Shown: positions 1 to 21,250 of the stretch, in pieces | How positions within the stretch are numbered: position 1 is the first letter of the stretch | Layout: every line of letters begins with the position of its first letter | DNA from: Phoronis australis | Taxonomy: Eukaryota; Phoronida; Phoronidae | Length of the DNA stretch: 62,000 bases | Direction: 5' to 3' | Assembly: GCA_002633005.1 (NCBI GenBank) | Contig: NMRA01000149.1 | Span: 640,440-702,439, forward strand | Translations under genes and position numbers: made by a program | Notes under the pieces: generated by a model | Told to the model about the DNA's origin: nothing | What the model saw: only the letters and a program-made list of their open reading frames with translations | The model's database searches: none

Positions 1-745
1 CCATAATTTTTTATTTATTTTTAATAGGTTAAAATATAAAATCCAACACTTGCAAACAAATTGCTTCCAGGAGGACCTGTTAAGAACTTAGATGATTGAC
101 AGACAAGAACTAGTTGTCTTGTCCAATATTGTCAAAAACTAAAATAGCCTGTGAGCAATACTTTTGGCAGCCACCAGGTGTCTCTGTTTACCATGTGTCT
201 ATAATTTCAATGAACATTTTTTCAATTATAAGGATCTATGAATCTCAAACTGTCTCCACAAACTTTTTTATACTTCTATGTCAAGTGAATATTGGAACTT
301 GTTTATCTTACTCCTCATACTTTGTATTTAAAAGTCATCAATTTTCTTATATGTGTTAACACCAGTTTAGTGTTGCATAACTTTTCAATTCAATAGGACT
401 GCAAACAAACAGTTGGGTCAAATCAAGTTGCCCATGACTTGATTAATGGCTTAGTGAACATATTGCACTCTGTTCACTGGCAATATGGGCTTTTTTGTAT
501 TTCGATAAGTTAGGATATATGCCAATTGCATTTTTTTGAGTTTTGATTTCTTTGAAGATGTGTTGGGCTGAAGTAACCAACCTGTCAGCATTAACAGGTC
601 AAAAAATACCACCTATTTTTAATGCATCACTTCCTACAGGAACGACCACCCATAATTTGAGTTTTTTTCTGAGGACCACCACCCATGAATTTTTATTTCT
701 ACTGCCGTCCCCCCCCCTCCCACACGGATTTTACTGGAACAGCCC
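1..745. mobile_element. PIF/Harbinger-like MITE, copy A (cut by window edge)
   Basis: Non-autonomous DNA transposon, nearly identical along its length to the copies at 5658-6477 and 45499-46321. The first ~95 bp, including the left terminal inverted repeat, lie outside the window. The right terminus reads CGGATTTTACTGGAACAGCCC and is followed by TTA (746-748), the 3-bp TWA target duplication typical of PIF/Harbinger elements. No transposase is encoded; the small ORFs inside are not genes. It lies downstream of the last visible CDK8 exon, probably in an intron or the 3' region. Confidence 0.8.
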
Positions 746-748
746 TTA

Positions 749-1342
749 GAGACTTGTGAAAAATAAAGGAAATTAATGTTTAAAAAGTGAGTAGCATTTG
801 TCAACATATAATTCAACTGATTCTTGTTAGTAGGTAACACCTAATAACCACCTCTTGAAGAAATTTTCCGTATGAAACATGTATCTTTGACAAGAGGATG
901 GAAGCGATACCATACCATTTGAAATCACTTTCAACATACAAGACAATACTTACCACAGTTCACCTGGACAAGTGTCACAACAAAATGTTCACATTTCTAT
1001 AGCCTGCCTTTTACAAGCAGAAAAAAATTCAATTCTAGGTTGGGTTATTCAAATCTCATAAGGGGTAATAAAACAATTGTCTTCTTAGCCAGTACCATAA
1101 ACCTTTTATTAAGATGTGTTTGCTTACACAGGCCAACTGGGACAGTTATATGATTGAGCAATACCTGGTAATATAATCACCAGTCAATTTCAAAAGGCCT
1201 ATTATGTGTGAATGACACCAATGATTTACAACCCTCCACAAAATTCTAAGCTACTATGTGGACTAGTAACCCTCAAAGCCGAAAATGTTTTAAAACAATC
1301 ATGAGGAGGATTAACATGAGAATTAGACATAAAATTAATTAC
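749..1342. other. CDK8 intron sequence, no exon seen
   Basis: Begins, in transcript sense, with the donor GTAATT after the last visible CDK8 exon. No glutamine-rich coding segment like the usual CDK8 tail is visible here, so the final exon or exons are inferred to lie beyond the left edge. Nothing else is recognised. Confidence 0.4.
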
Positions 1343-10481
<9,139 letters not shown>

Positions 10482-12638
10482 TGAAAACTACGCTGCTGCA
10501 GTCCTACATGAGCTGCTTGAATACGGATGGAAACGTACAAGAGCAAATCTAAAAGCGAACAAATGACAATATTTGTCGAGTCGCAGATTCCATCACGAAT
10601 CAAGTTCCGGTAAAGCAGAGACCTCTTCCGGTCATGTGTACAGAGGCCGCTGGACCGTGCTCTGCTCTTGTTACAGAAGCGTGCACTCAGCTCTAGTCAG
10701 TCACGGTTGTTGACGCGTTATCTATCGTAATTGTTGCTGATGGTTTGCGGATAAACTACAGAATTTCATTAACCAAGACCAAGAAGTGAGTGGTGTGTAT
10801 CTTGACTGACGGTTGAAATTCAGCTCAGTCGTTGAGACACCAATCTCGTCTCAAGATCACAGCAGCAGGTCCTTTTTTGGGTTTTAGTTTTGGCTTTGTC
10901 GTCCTTAGCTACTGATTGTCCGCAATGCAGAAGCTGAGGACGCCGTTGTTGGGAAAACGTCCTGGAATTGTCTTAACGTATACTCAAATATGTGGGTGGA
11001 TGTTACTCTCACTATGTGACCTATTCGATAAAGTCACTCCGTTGTTGATGACTAACTGAGCCCAGTGAGAATAGAATGTGGATTTGCCATACCGTGAAAA
11101 ATTCGGCACTGGTCGGATATAGCGGCCCCTGATTTAGAGAACCAGTTCATCCACTATATAACTAGCCCGTTATTCAGTTATTGCCTGGTTCTCTAAATCA
11201 GGGGCCGCTATGTCCGACCAGTGCCAAATTTTCAAAATGCCCAATAATTTTTGTTAAAAACAAACACCACGGCGGTATTCAGCTGGAAAATTCAACCAAG
11301 CATAGTTTTTGATTTTTAAAAATCGATGAACTAATAAGCCAAGATTGAAGATAAACGACTGTGCGTATTGGTATATGTGGTTGATTTGCAAATGCTGATC
11401 AGATTTAACGATATCACATGGATTATTCTTTTAATATTCTTTCAGTCTCGTTTAACCAGATTTTTGACTAGGTTTGCAGTTGTACTTAACTCGTTATTTT
11501 ATACTTTCAAAAAGCTAGAACAGTACGTAGTCAGTGCAACCGAAGTTGTCCAGAGATTCTAAAATTTCAGTTTGGCCATCACCATGTTTGCATTTTTGTA
11601 CATATTTTGGGATTTGAGTTCTAATAAAGATTAAACTAATGATACGTGTAGTTTTGTTTGCTGTGAAATGTTTAGTGTAGGTGTAATCTGAAATCTTCAG
11701 GGACGGGCTCACAATTAAGTAAACTAATTAAGTTTTTATGGCGTTCAAAATCTACAACTGTTTTGGTACTTCAAGTTTAAAAATAAAATAAAAAGATATC
11801 AACCTGTCTCCTGTCAGAAAAAAACAGGAGAAAGTAGACAGAACTATTAAAAATAACGAAAACCGGTATGAAACATATTTAAAACCATTGTTCCTTTGGG
11901 AAGTGGCCCATTGTTGAGGTAAATACAAATTAAAATTTTTTAGTCATTTTTAATATTTAGAATGTGTCAAGTTAAAACTACTGGCCCCAGTTACCACCTT
12001 CAACTCTAATCAAATGCCAGAGAAAACCAATTTGGGTGTAATAACAACCACCATTGTTAAGACAGTAGTGCTAGCTATTACCTTTCCAGTCCATTAGCTC
12101 AGATCTACGTCGATACAAAGGGCGTGCTGAGTAGGCATCATTGATAACAGTTGTCTGGGGCTAAAGGGAATCTGAGCAGTGACCAGTGTAAAGGAGAAAT
12201 TCTTCACATTCTGTGCCTGAACTTGGAATCTTGCTTAATCTCAAGATCGCGTATGCGTGAACTTGGAATGCACGAGAAAACTTGACAAATTTCACTCAAG
12301 CAATCATGTTCATGTTTATAAAAATTTGAAATGCACTAAATCAAATTACACGTTAATAGAATACTGTAAATTTAAGCAATCTTTTTCAACTAATGATGAA
12401 CTTCACATCAAACAATAATTGTTTAACCACACACATATTCCTCCGTTTCTTTGACACAAGTTACGGTAAAGGAGAATATGGGTGATCATGAGGCCAATGA
12501 TTACAAAAATTCTTTAAACAAAACAAAAAATTTCACCTGACTGCCCAAGTTAGCATTCAATTCCATGTTCACACATGTAATAATTTTCAATACTTGGAGG
12601 TTTATTTTATTTTTTGCAGGTTGTTTAGTATCCAAAAA
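10482..12638. promoter_or_regulatory. Intergenic region between divergent CDK8 and sulfotransferase genes
   Basis: Head-to-head spacer of about 2.1 kb. Near CDK8 the segment reads ACCGGAAG on the minus strand (10625-10632), with a second ACCGGAA about 20 bp away; both are ETS-type sites suiting a housekeeping promoter. A foldback repeat lies at 11095-11236. Next to the sulfotransferase, TTTTTTGCAG at 12610-12619 looks like a splice acceptor, implying an upstream untranslated exon whose position I cannot fix. The rest is unassigned. Confidence 0.45.
11095..11236. repeat. Foldback (inverted) repeat with ~50-bp arms
   Basis: The left arm 11095-11145 and right arm 11185-11236 are near-perfect reverse complements around GCGGCCCCTGATTTAGAGAA, with a 39-base spacer. 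Its compact size and high arm identity suggest a foldback MITE or a hairpin-forming transcript. No target duplication is clear and there is no coding content. Confidence 0.8.
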
Positions 12639-13739
12639 ATGAACAAGATTAGACTTGGTGTAAAGTTTTTAAAGCGCCATCTGTCAACTCAACAAGGTGG
12701 TGCCTGGGTTCCAACACAGAGGGATGTCTTGGTCGCATGTGTTGGGGCTGTCTGCACTGCTGCTGGTGTACTGTGGCTCAAGAATTACGTCTATTCAGAA
12801 CGCGGGAATAAAATCTCTCGATTAAAACTGCTGAAGTACAAAGGAGAAATCATACGTGACAAAGACTTTGGACGTTCCATGAGTAAAGTTGTCTCAAAAG
12901 AAGGACAAAAATATTACTTGCCCGACTTTGTATCTCTGCGCAATCTTGCCGTCATTGAAAGTTTTGAAGTACACGATGATGATATATTTGTTGCGAGTTT
13001 TCCGAAATCGGGAACAACTTGGGTCCAGGAGATTGTTTATCTTCTTCAGAGTGGTTTAGACTACAAAACAGCTGGGTCCAAAAAGCTTGAAGAAAGATGG
13101 GCTTACATGGAATATATCTGTCCTGGGTTGAACCAACTGGCCCTTCAACCAAATCCTCGCTTAATCAAGACCCATTTGCCATATCACTTTCTTCCTGAAG
13201 ACATTTGCACAAGACACAAAGGAAAAGTCATATACATCGCACGAAACCCTAGAGACACTGCTGTGTCATTCTATCATTTTATTAAGAATTTTCAAGATGT
13301 TCAATATAGAAAAACATTTTCAGAATTCTTCCCAAAATTCTGCTCTGGTGTGGTATTTTATGGGCCCTGGTGGACCCATGTGAAGGGATATTTAAATGAG
13401 AGAACAAATAATTGTAATTTATTGGTGGTGTTTTATGAGGATCTACAGAAAAACCCAGAGTTAGTTATTAAGCAGATTGCCGATTTCTTGGGCAAAGAGC
13501 TGTCTGAAGTGGAACTGCAAGACATCAAGGACTTTTGCCATTTCTCGACCATGAAGGACAGACCAACAAGTAACTATAGCTGGCTTGAAAAGGACGGATT
13601 GTTGAAGGGTGAATTTTTACGCAGAGGCAAAGTTGGTGACTGGGAAAAATATTTCACTGTATCCATGATTAGTCAACTGGATGAGATTTGCGTTCAAGAG
13701 CTTTTGGAAGACTTTGAGTTGTTTGTGTATAATGTGTAG
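12639..13739 (+). CDS. Sulfotransferase, SULT-type with N-terminal membrane segment
   Basis: PAPS-dependent sulfotransferase that moves a sulfuryl group to a small-molecule hydroxyl or amine; the acceptor cannot be told from sequence. It has 366 residues in one exon. The start at 12639 is preferred over the in-frame ATG at 12594 because that lies upstream of an apparent splice acceptor (12618-12619). Visible motifs: PAPS loop FPKSGTTW (121-128), catalytic His in KTHLPY (His179), 3'-phosphate site ARNPRDTAVSFY (201-212) and C-terminal RRGKVGDW (328-335). The first ~110 residues exceed the usual ~295-residue cytosolic SULT and include a hydrophobic stretch (about 30-47) after a basic lead, suggesting a signal anchor or organelle targeting. 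The fold otherwise resembles cytosolic SULT1/SULT6 more than Golgi carbohydrate sulfotransferases. It may be a retrogene-like intronless copy. Confidence 0.92.
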   Translation: MNKIRLGVKFLKRHLSTQQGGAWVPTQRDVLVACVGAVCTAAGVLWLKNYVYSERGNKISRLKLLKYKGEIIRDKDFGRSMSKVVSKEGQKYYLPDFVSLRNLAVIESFEVHDDDIFVASFPKSGTTWVQEIVYLLQSGLDYKTAGSKKLEERWAYMEYICPGLNQLALQPNPRLIKTHLPYHFLPEDICTRHKGKVIYIARNPRDTAVSFYHFIKNFQDVQYRKTFSEFFPKFCSGVVFYGPWWTHVKGYLNERTNNCNLLVVFYEDLQKNPELVIKQIADFLGKELSEVELQDIKDFCHFSTMKDRPTSNYSWLEKDGLLKGEFLRRGKVGDWEKYFTVSMISQLDEICVQELLEDFELFVYNV

Positions 13740-13900
13740 TCAATGGAACATTTGATTGGTAAGCATGCTCACAACTGATGTGGCCTTATCACTGTCTGCT
13801 TCAGTTATATATATTTATTGCACAGTTATGGCTGTAGTCTGGATTGCTAACTGCTACCGTTATTTCCTGAAAGGCTTTCTAGTGGTTTTATAACTTGTCA

Positions 13901-13906
13901 AATAAA
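13901..13906 (+). terminator. Polyadenylation signal of the sulfotransferase gene
   Basis: Canonical AATAAA about 160 bp after the stop codon, on the sense strand. Confidence 0.6.
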
Positions 13907-16485
13907 AGCTCATAAACCTGCCTTCTGTGAAAATTTGATTTTAAAGTAATTTTACTGTTTTGTAAAATGATTCAAATTTATACCTTTTTTGTTCAATTTA
14001 AGGCCAAATTTCCTGTCTCGATGAAATTGTCAGTGAGCGAAACACTAATGCCCCGACATGACTCTTGTAACGTGAAGTAAATAGGGTTTAACTCTATTGT
14101 ATATTTTATGCACTAATGCAGGTGTGATTGGTTGGACAAACCGATTCAAATTTTGCATTCATCAATGTTGGAAACGGCAATTTTAGAGAAATGGAGTACT
14201 TGAAAAATGTCTCTTAGAAGTACTTTAAAACTCGCTTAAGTGTGACACTCTGAAGTCGAATTTTCCCTGAACTCTGACAAGGTTCCACAGAACGGTTGTT
14301 CTTAAATTATGGCCTGGTTGTTTAATGCAGCTCTACAAGTAAGCCATAGTTTGTAAATCATATCGTCTCACAACTGAGAATGAAATGTTCAGATCATTCA
14401 GCATAAATTGCTCATTTTTATCTCACCCAAGTCTGGTATCGTTTCACTACTAATTTCTTACAAAATTATTGATCGACTGTACTTTGCGAAGTTCTAGGAA
14501 ATTACTCAATGTTCATTAGATTTTTTGTGCCTTGCAAATAGACTTGCGCTGTAAATCCCTGTTCTAATGCAGGTGAATGATCAGACAAGTCTAATTAAAC
14601 AGTCACGTGCACACTGAAAGTAGAGATACGTTCGAGTCTAGTAGTAGTAGCGAGCACAGGATATTCCTTTTCCATTACAGCACAAAAAAGCCACTCGAGT
14701 TCAATGCTGGTGATGTACGGGAAAGTTGCTGCAAAACCACTATAGTATATAAAGCAGGCATTAGTTTATTACGAATAATTTTGACTACCCCACGACTAGA
14801 AAATAACTAGTGCACCATCACAGAAACTAAAGTATGAATTAACTGTCAGTGTGTGGTGCACTCAGTCCAATACCAACTCTGATGAAATCTCTTGGTATGG
14901 TTATATCCAACTTATTCCGAGTTTTACTGAAGCATCAAGTTCTGTGTCGGTTGGCTTTATGTATTTTAATAAATAGTGCTTTAAAAAGCTTCTCTGTAAT
15001 CGCTTTGTGTTTAAAAACTTGCTTTTAACTTATGCCACTTATCATTAATAAAGTTGAATTCATTTTCATTATTACTCAGGTGAGAAACAATTTCTAGACT
15101 TGGTAAGTGCTGACAGTTCAGCTCAAGACCAGACTCGATAAGCTGTATTGACACAGGCATTTCATGCGTCATTATAATGGCTAGCCAAATTGGCTGGTTC
15201 TGACATTGAATGTTGGTAAGTGTACAAGCAATACAAACATTAGCCCGGTCAAGTAAACAAGTCTGGTCTCTATAAGTAATGAATTGCGACTTCTAACAAA
15301 TAGCCCAGAAATTGCAACAAATCTCAGTAACGAAGCTGTATAGACCAATTTCACAACACTATGTGGTCCGTAAATCTAAGAGTTATGAAAGAATGTAGAT
15401 ACGTAGGAGCTACAAGGTATGGGTTTCATGCACAACTTGTTGAGGAAGAGAAAAACTAATTTGGTAAAAAATTCATTTAATACAACAAGTAGCATCTTAG
15501 ATAATCTTTTACATGTACATGACTTATGTACATAATAACTGTTCTAGAGCACAACCTGAAGACATGTACAAAAGCAGAGTTCTTATCTAGCAGAACATTC
15601 AACAACTTGCAGTTTTGACAAACCATATTTACACCTAAATAAAGGTAAAACTGACCAAAATCCTGGCAACATTGAGGAAGAGTATGAGCTATCTGGAGAT
15701 TTTTGGAAGACAATCTTGATTCTAACACAGTAGCTCATGCAAAATCTCATAAAAAATACCAAGCAACTTTTCATCACCAACAACACCTTGACGCAAACAT
15801 AAAGATCTTCACATTTTCACATTTTTGTTTTTTAAAACCACTTCTGAAAAACACAAGAACTCAGAACGACCACTGCTCTATTGTTGGAGAAATATACCAA
15901 CTGTCAACAAGGGGTGAACAGATCAATGCAACCAACATGCTGTATAGCCCTGCTGTCTAGTGTTCTCAAGTTACAGGTGAAAAAAATAAGACACCAAGTA
16001 AATCAATTATTCCCTACATTTGGTGAAGTCGACCAACCCAAGAAGATATTCACTATAACTGACACTGTATTTGAAAGCCAATATTTCTACAAATACCAGG
16101 TTTTGCCAAAAATTGAGACCATCCTGAATTTTTTTTAAAAAAAACTCCAGTGGAATGCATTCATTGGCAGAAGAATCTATTGCTGACCAAAACTGACAAC
16201 TGTCTCTCCTTAAGAATGACTAAACTCTGCATAAATGGTTGAATTTGCAGCTCACAGTGGCCTGAAATCAGACAGTGATGGTAGAAAAACCTGCACCTCA
16301 TTAAACTTGATGGATATTACGTAATCAGCATGTTTATTCTGCAGAGTCAACATGGAACACACTGAAGTTTAATAGTCCACTGTCACTTCACCATGGAACT
16401 TAACTCTTGTTCAAATGAGAACACATTGTAGATCATTGTATACTGAAGTTTACATGACAGTATAGTCAATTTCTTCCGTCAGAAG
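13907..16485. other. Convergent intergenic region and probable MEPCE 3' UTR
   Basis: Lies between the end of the sulfotransferase gene and the MEPCE stop codon. The right part is presumably MEPCE 3' UTR. A minus-strand ATTAAA near 15475-15480 is one possible polyadenylation signal, giving a UTR of about 1 kb. Short ORFs here have no recognisable domains and I do not call them genes. Confidence 0.4.
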
Positions 16486-19400
16486 TTATGTGTTTCCAGG
16501 AGATATTTGACTGGCTGTTGCTGGTGTCATCCAAGGACTAGGGAAGGCGGTGTCTGACTTGGTGTACACTTGAATGGGTCGGCGGAACCCTGCAAGCACG
16601 TAAATGAAAATATGGCTTTGCTTTAGTTCATCTTCATTTAAAGCCCAGAATACCAACTTAACGGTAAAAGTTAGCACCAATATTAACCCACCTCTACTGG
16701 CATTATTGAGTTTTAAGAACAACCACAAACGCACAAGCAAGTGTCGCTATTTACGAATCCTTCCCCCTGATTTGTTATGTTCTGCATGACTGACCACAAC
16801 ATGAGCATTTCAAGTAAAACTAAAAGTTTATGTTACTGACAAAATAAAAGCTCGGAAATTATTGGCTACTAAGTCTACATTTAGTAAAAAAAATATATCT
16901 ACAGACGCAAATATGAAACTTTAGAGTTCACACAATTTACAGTACTGCAAGGTTACCTTTGGACTTATTGAGAGGCAAATCCAAGTTTTCACACGTGGAG
17001 AAGCCAAGAGACAACAGGAACTCGGTAAATTGGTCTGGCTTGAATTTTATAGATGAGAACACTTTGAAGATTTCCTCCTGCAATATACAAGCAGTTGTAG
17101 GAATAGATAACAAAGTTCATAACTCAGACCCTCAATGCCTCGATTTGGGACAGCCCAAAATTTCCCTCATCAGGCCCCAAAATTCCCCTCCAATGACTAC
17201 AGAGTTCCACCCAAGGACAGAATCACTTTCATCTCACACACACCATCGGAGTCAAAAGATTTTAATAGCTGCGAAAATCTGCACGTCACAGGCATGCCTT
17301 TCCAATGTTTAGAGCCTCGATGTTGGGAGCAGAATCAGGATTAGTTCATCGCAAGTACAGGGATGATCACAAAGTACTGAGCAAAGAATATCATTCACAG
17401 CAACAGGGGGAAAGGTGGAAGACTTGGTGACGACCATGCCAACTCATAACATTGTGAAGAAAATGTGATTACTTTTCAAGGAAATGGCAGACTTAGATGA
17501 ATTTGTACAACAATTAATTAACAGCTATAAATTGAAAGCACACCTGGCAATGCAAATTTAATCATTTTTTAAAAATTGCGGTATAAGTATAGTTTTAAAA
17601 CTTACCGTCAATTTTTTCTTTTTCTTGTACGAGGTCCAGCTCTGTGGTTCCAGAATGAGTTTACCACCAGGTCTCAGTTGACGAAACATTCGCTTGAACA
17701 CACGCTTCAGTCCCTCATCACCGTGGTGAAGATGCATCCACTTGGTGACGCTTAGGCAGAGGATAGTATCATATTCTTCCTTCTGAAGCGCTAGTAGTTC
17801 ATCCGTCTCCAACACATAGTTACCCTGAAAGTAATCAAACAACTTTCTACACAGAGGCACAAGTCAGACAACTTCAACAAGAATGCACCAATTTCTTGAA
17901 GGTCAGACGCAAATGTTCATGTGGCATGGGTAACATAATAACACTTCAAGACATTTCGCGGCGTTATAAAACGGGATGAAGAAAAAATGTAACATACTAG
18001 TATGATTAGCACCAAAGTAGATCCCAGAGCTTTGTCGTAATTTTTTGCCACTGACAAGACCTTAATAAACATGGAAGCAACACCACTGGGTCCAAGTCTT
18101 CTGCAAAAGTACACATCACATAAACACACACCAGTGTTCTCCACACTCAAAAATTCAAACAGGCTGCAATTACAACCACTTTGAAAAATTAGACAGTGTA
18201 CAGCGCGACTGAAAAATGATACTTTTTGTTCAAAATGAACAAATCTGTTGTGTCGCATGCTATTTAAGCAGGTCAAAGGCAAAATCAAACAGGTCGCGGT
18301 GACCTGTTTAAAACAGGTCACTGAGAACACTGACACACAAACACGAACACAAACACACACACACACACACCTAAAGAAAAAGTACAATACTCACCTGAAC
18401 AAACATAACATTATTTGGGAACATCCCTGATGAGACAGGAGGTGCTGTCGCTGGCCCGTAACATAACGACATAGATGTGGGAAACCTGTTATCAGATGAT
18501 TTCTCTGATGTCACGTAATGTCTGACATTCTTCTTAGCAGCTGCAATCAGATTCTTGTCCACATCCAAACCTACAACTTTTGATGGACCAAATTTCTTGG
18601 CAATTTCAAGAGTGACATGACCAACATTACAGCCGATATCAAGCACCTGACGACCCTCAAACCATTCACTTTTAAATTTTGTTACTCTCAAATCTCCCTC
18701 AGCGTCAGGATTTCGATAACCATAATATCGATTGTAATTGCCATAAACAAACTTGTTTTTTCCACAAGCACTTCCAGCATGTTTACTATTCTGTCTACTG
18801 AATTTCACAGGGACAGACCCCTTCTCAGTTTTGGACTGAAACGCAAATGATCTGGCAACAGCAGAACTTGGTTCAGGCTTTCCATCTTCTGATTTACGCT
18901 TTCCTCGTTTTGACTTAGGCGAAGTTTGAGGAACAACTGGGGACACTATACGATCATCCACTCGGTGTACTGGCGAATCACTTTTTTCTGAGACATCAAT
19001 TGATAATTCGCAAGTTTTGTCAGCAGACAGAGTTGCTTCGCTATCTTCTTTTTCGGACTTCTTGCGGAATTTATTTCGCTTGTGCTTCTTCTTGGTTTTA
19101 GGAGAAATCAGAATATCCTGTTCATCATCCATGGCGTTCAAATTAAGTGGGTCCTTAATATTTGGTGGTATTATTACACTGACTCTGGACGGCCTAATAA
19201 TAGGGGAAGATTGCGGAGTGACTGCATTGAGCTGCCTGTTGATTTCTTCATCTTCACACAAACTGTTCAGGTTCAAAGGGTCATTTATATTTCCACCCAA
19301 TAGGAATTTTGATGGAAGCTTAAATTCCATCCTTTGGCTAGAAGATGATTTTCTTCTTTTCGGTGGTGGTTTGTCGTCTATAGGAAGTATTCTTGCACTA

Positions 19401-19633
19401 ACAGACATTGACCTGTGATACGGTTTGTCATTTCTCCTTTTTCTCATGGGCGCCGGGCTCAATGGCTTGTTTTCCCTGGCAACATTTTCTTCCTTCTTAC
19501 TATCAACACTTTGAACAGACAATTTTGTCTTAGGAGACTGACGAATCTCACCACAGGGAAATTCGGCATGCTCAAATTGAGTTCTGGTGGGGGTTTTGAT
19601 GTCCACACTCATTTTTGAGTCACTTTCCGACAA
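16486..19633 (-). CDS. MEPCE: 7SK snRNA methylphosphate capping enzyme (Bin3 family)
   Basis: Methylates the 5' gamma-phosphate of 7SK RNA with S-adenosylmethionine, stabilising the 7SK RNP that sequesters P-TEFb; nuclear. Coding exons in transcript order: 18395-19633, 17606-17824, 16957-17077, 16486-16589, with matching phases and 560 residues (human about 689). The first ~285 residues are Lys/Ser-rich and probably disordered. They include two DPLNLN motifs (in [11 protein letters not shown] and [11 protein letters not shown]), a pair also found in vertebrate MEPCE. The Bin3 domain starts at [13 protein letters not shown], with the SAM motif [13 protein letters not shown] (about 330-342), LCLSVTKW, and the late [11 protein letters not shown]. 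The last exon encodes [11 protein letters not shown], equivalent to the human C-terminal SKGFQRPVYLF. The start is the first in-frame ATG; Met8 is a possible alternative. Confidence 0.95.
18332..18371. repeat. CA/TG microsatellite beside MEPCE exon 1 donor
   Basis: (CA)n on the plus strand, so (TG)n in the MEPCE pre-mRNA, beginning about 23 bases after the 5' splice site at 18394. Confidence 0.8.
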
Positions 19634-20792
19634 TTCCTATAACTGTTCAAAACTAACTGCAAATATTTCCCGCTATGATATAGCCCGAATTTCCTATGAC
19701 ATCATAAAAAAGCAATTCATCTCCCATTTGGGGACATTTACTGACACATGGCGCCGGCGAAAACTGGCGACTGGAATGGGATGCGTTGTTTATTCGACCA
19801 TCTGATAAGCAGCGTGCCCTGGCGAGGAAAATCCGAGTTATCCAATTAACATAATTTATCCAAAAAGTCAGCACCTCTTTGGTCCAAATGACTGGTTCAA
19901 AAACACTCCAATCAATACCGAACCGCCAGATACCGAAACGAATTAGTCATTGAGCGAAAGAATACAAATAACAACACTTTACCAAGCCTGAAGACAACTT
20001 TTAACCCAACACAGCACAGACAACAACTTCAGCTGCAACTGAACGTGCTCAGAACCAATGTTCTGAATGGCTACTCACAGAGCATTATTTTAGTTAATCA
20101 TTAAAAAAGTAAAAACTCTATATAATATGTTTATTAATACCCTTTTTTGGTATATATAACACTAAAAATTGATATAATTAAGTTTTAAATATTTTGCAAA
20201 TGCTTGATTGTATTAAAAGTATAATATATCTTGAGATTTCGCATGCCACGTTTACATTTTTATTCAACTGGGGAGAAATGACGGGATAAAACGAGAAAAA
20301 CATAATTTCTAGGTCACGGACGAAAGACGGGAATACAAATATTTTTTCGTCTTTGGGGTGAGCTTTCCTAAATGAATGCATAGAAAATGTGCAAAAGTTT
20401 CATCTGTATTGAACTTTTGGCCAATCAGTCAGTTTTGAGAATGGAATTTGTGTGCATCAAGAGTGCCTGTCTCATATTTGGCGGGAATTTTGAAATGTAT
20501 ACTGTCGGATTAGCCTTTGGCTTGCCAAATTGTCGTCTGCTAAAATAAAATACCAGGATTGATTCTACCAGGTGGCTAATCTCCTCTCTTCGCTAACTGC
20601 ACGATTTTTCTCATTCACACGATTCTTTTCTTTTGAGTGCCGCTCCCATGAGAAAATGACTGAAATAATTCTAGTATTTTTCAGCAAAATTCGTAGGCGT
20701 AGCTACAGACGCTCGAATTTCCCGATGACTCATAACCATTTTAATCATTTTATAAGATAAGATTAAGAAACATAAAAGGTTGGACACTAAAC

Positions 20793-21050
20793 ATTATGGC
20801 ATTTTCCCGTTGCTCCCAACTTGTTCGATTCAAAAGCCCAGCAACAAGTTGGGAAGAACAACCCTGTGGCCAATACCTTACACGACTGATTAACTCCATT
20901 CTGGCATTGATGGTTGGAGGGCCATGCAGCTCTCTTTTGTTCGTTAAGTGCTCTAATCTCCAATAAGATCCTATCTACTAGCCTGACTGGGCTGTGTTGT
21001 TAAAAATAAAAGTTAAGTTATAACATATTTGAACATAAACCAATAGCATA
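20793..21050 (+). repeat. Dispersed repeat R, left copy
   Basis: About 258 bp, from ATTATGGCATTTTCCCGTTG to the segment ending AAACCAATAGCAT. It is the reverse complement, with modest divergence, of 25561-25811. A short third match (GTTGTCCCGTTGCTCCCAAC) occurs around 38370-38415. It has no ORF of its own and is probably a MITE-like family. Confidence 0.75.
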
Positions 21051-21139
21051 ATGGCTTTCAGAATTAAACACGCCATATGAACACCGTTTCCCAATTCTTA
21101 TCGCACAATTTCTTGAGCTATAGATCAAAATGAGCTTTA

Positions 21140-21250
21140 CTGACAACATATATTGTTTGGTAAAATGGCATCTTAGAATCGCAGACGAAGGTGTGTCAAG
21201 AATGTTGCATTCTGATTGGTCAGTCATAATCCTGGCGATAGGTCAATTAT
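21140..21250 (-). repeat. Diverged fragment of the TTGACCTGTCAC MITE
   Basis: Shares GAAGGTGTGTCAAGAATG, CATTCTGATT and the terminal AATCCTGGCGATAGGTCAATT with the reverse complement of 52090-52266. An old copy lacking one recognisable end. Confidence 0.55.

Noticed and set aside
12594-12638. Upstream in-frame ATG of the sulfotransferase
   Set aside because: Separated from the rest by an apparent splice acceptor at 12618-12619; the ATG at 12639 is preferred.
15477-16138. Cluster of short ORFs between the sulfotransferase and MEPCE genes
   Set aside because: Overlapping, both strands, no domains; best explained as MEPCE 3' UTR and spacer.
19017-19418. 133-codon plus-strand ORF
   Set aside because: Antisense shadow of MEPCE exon 1.
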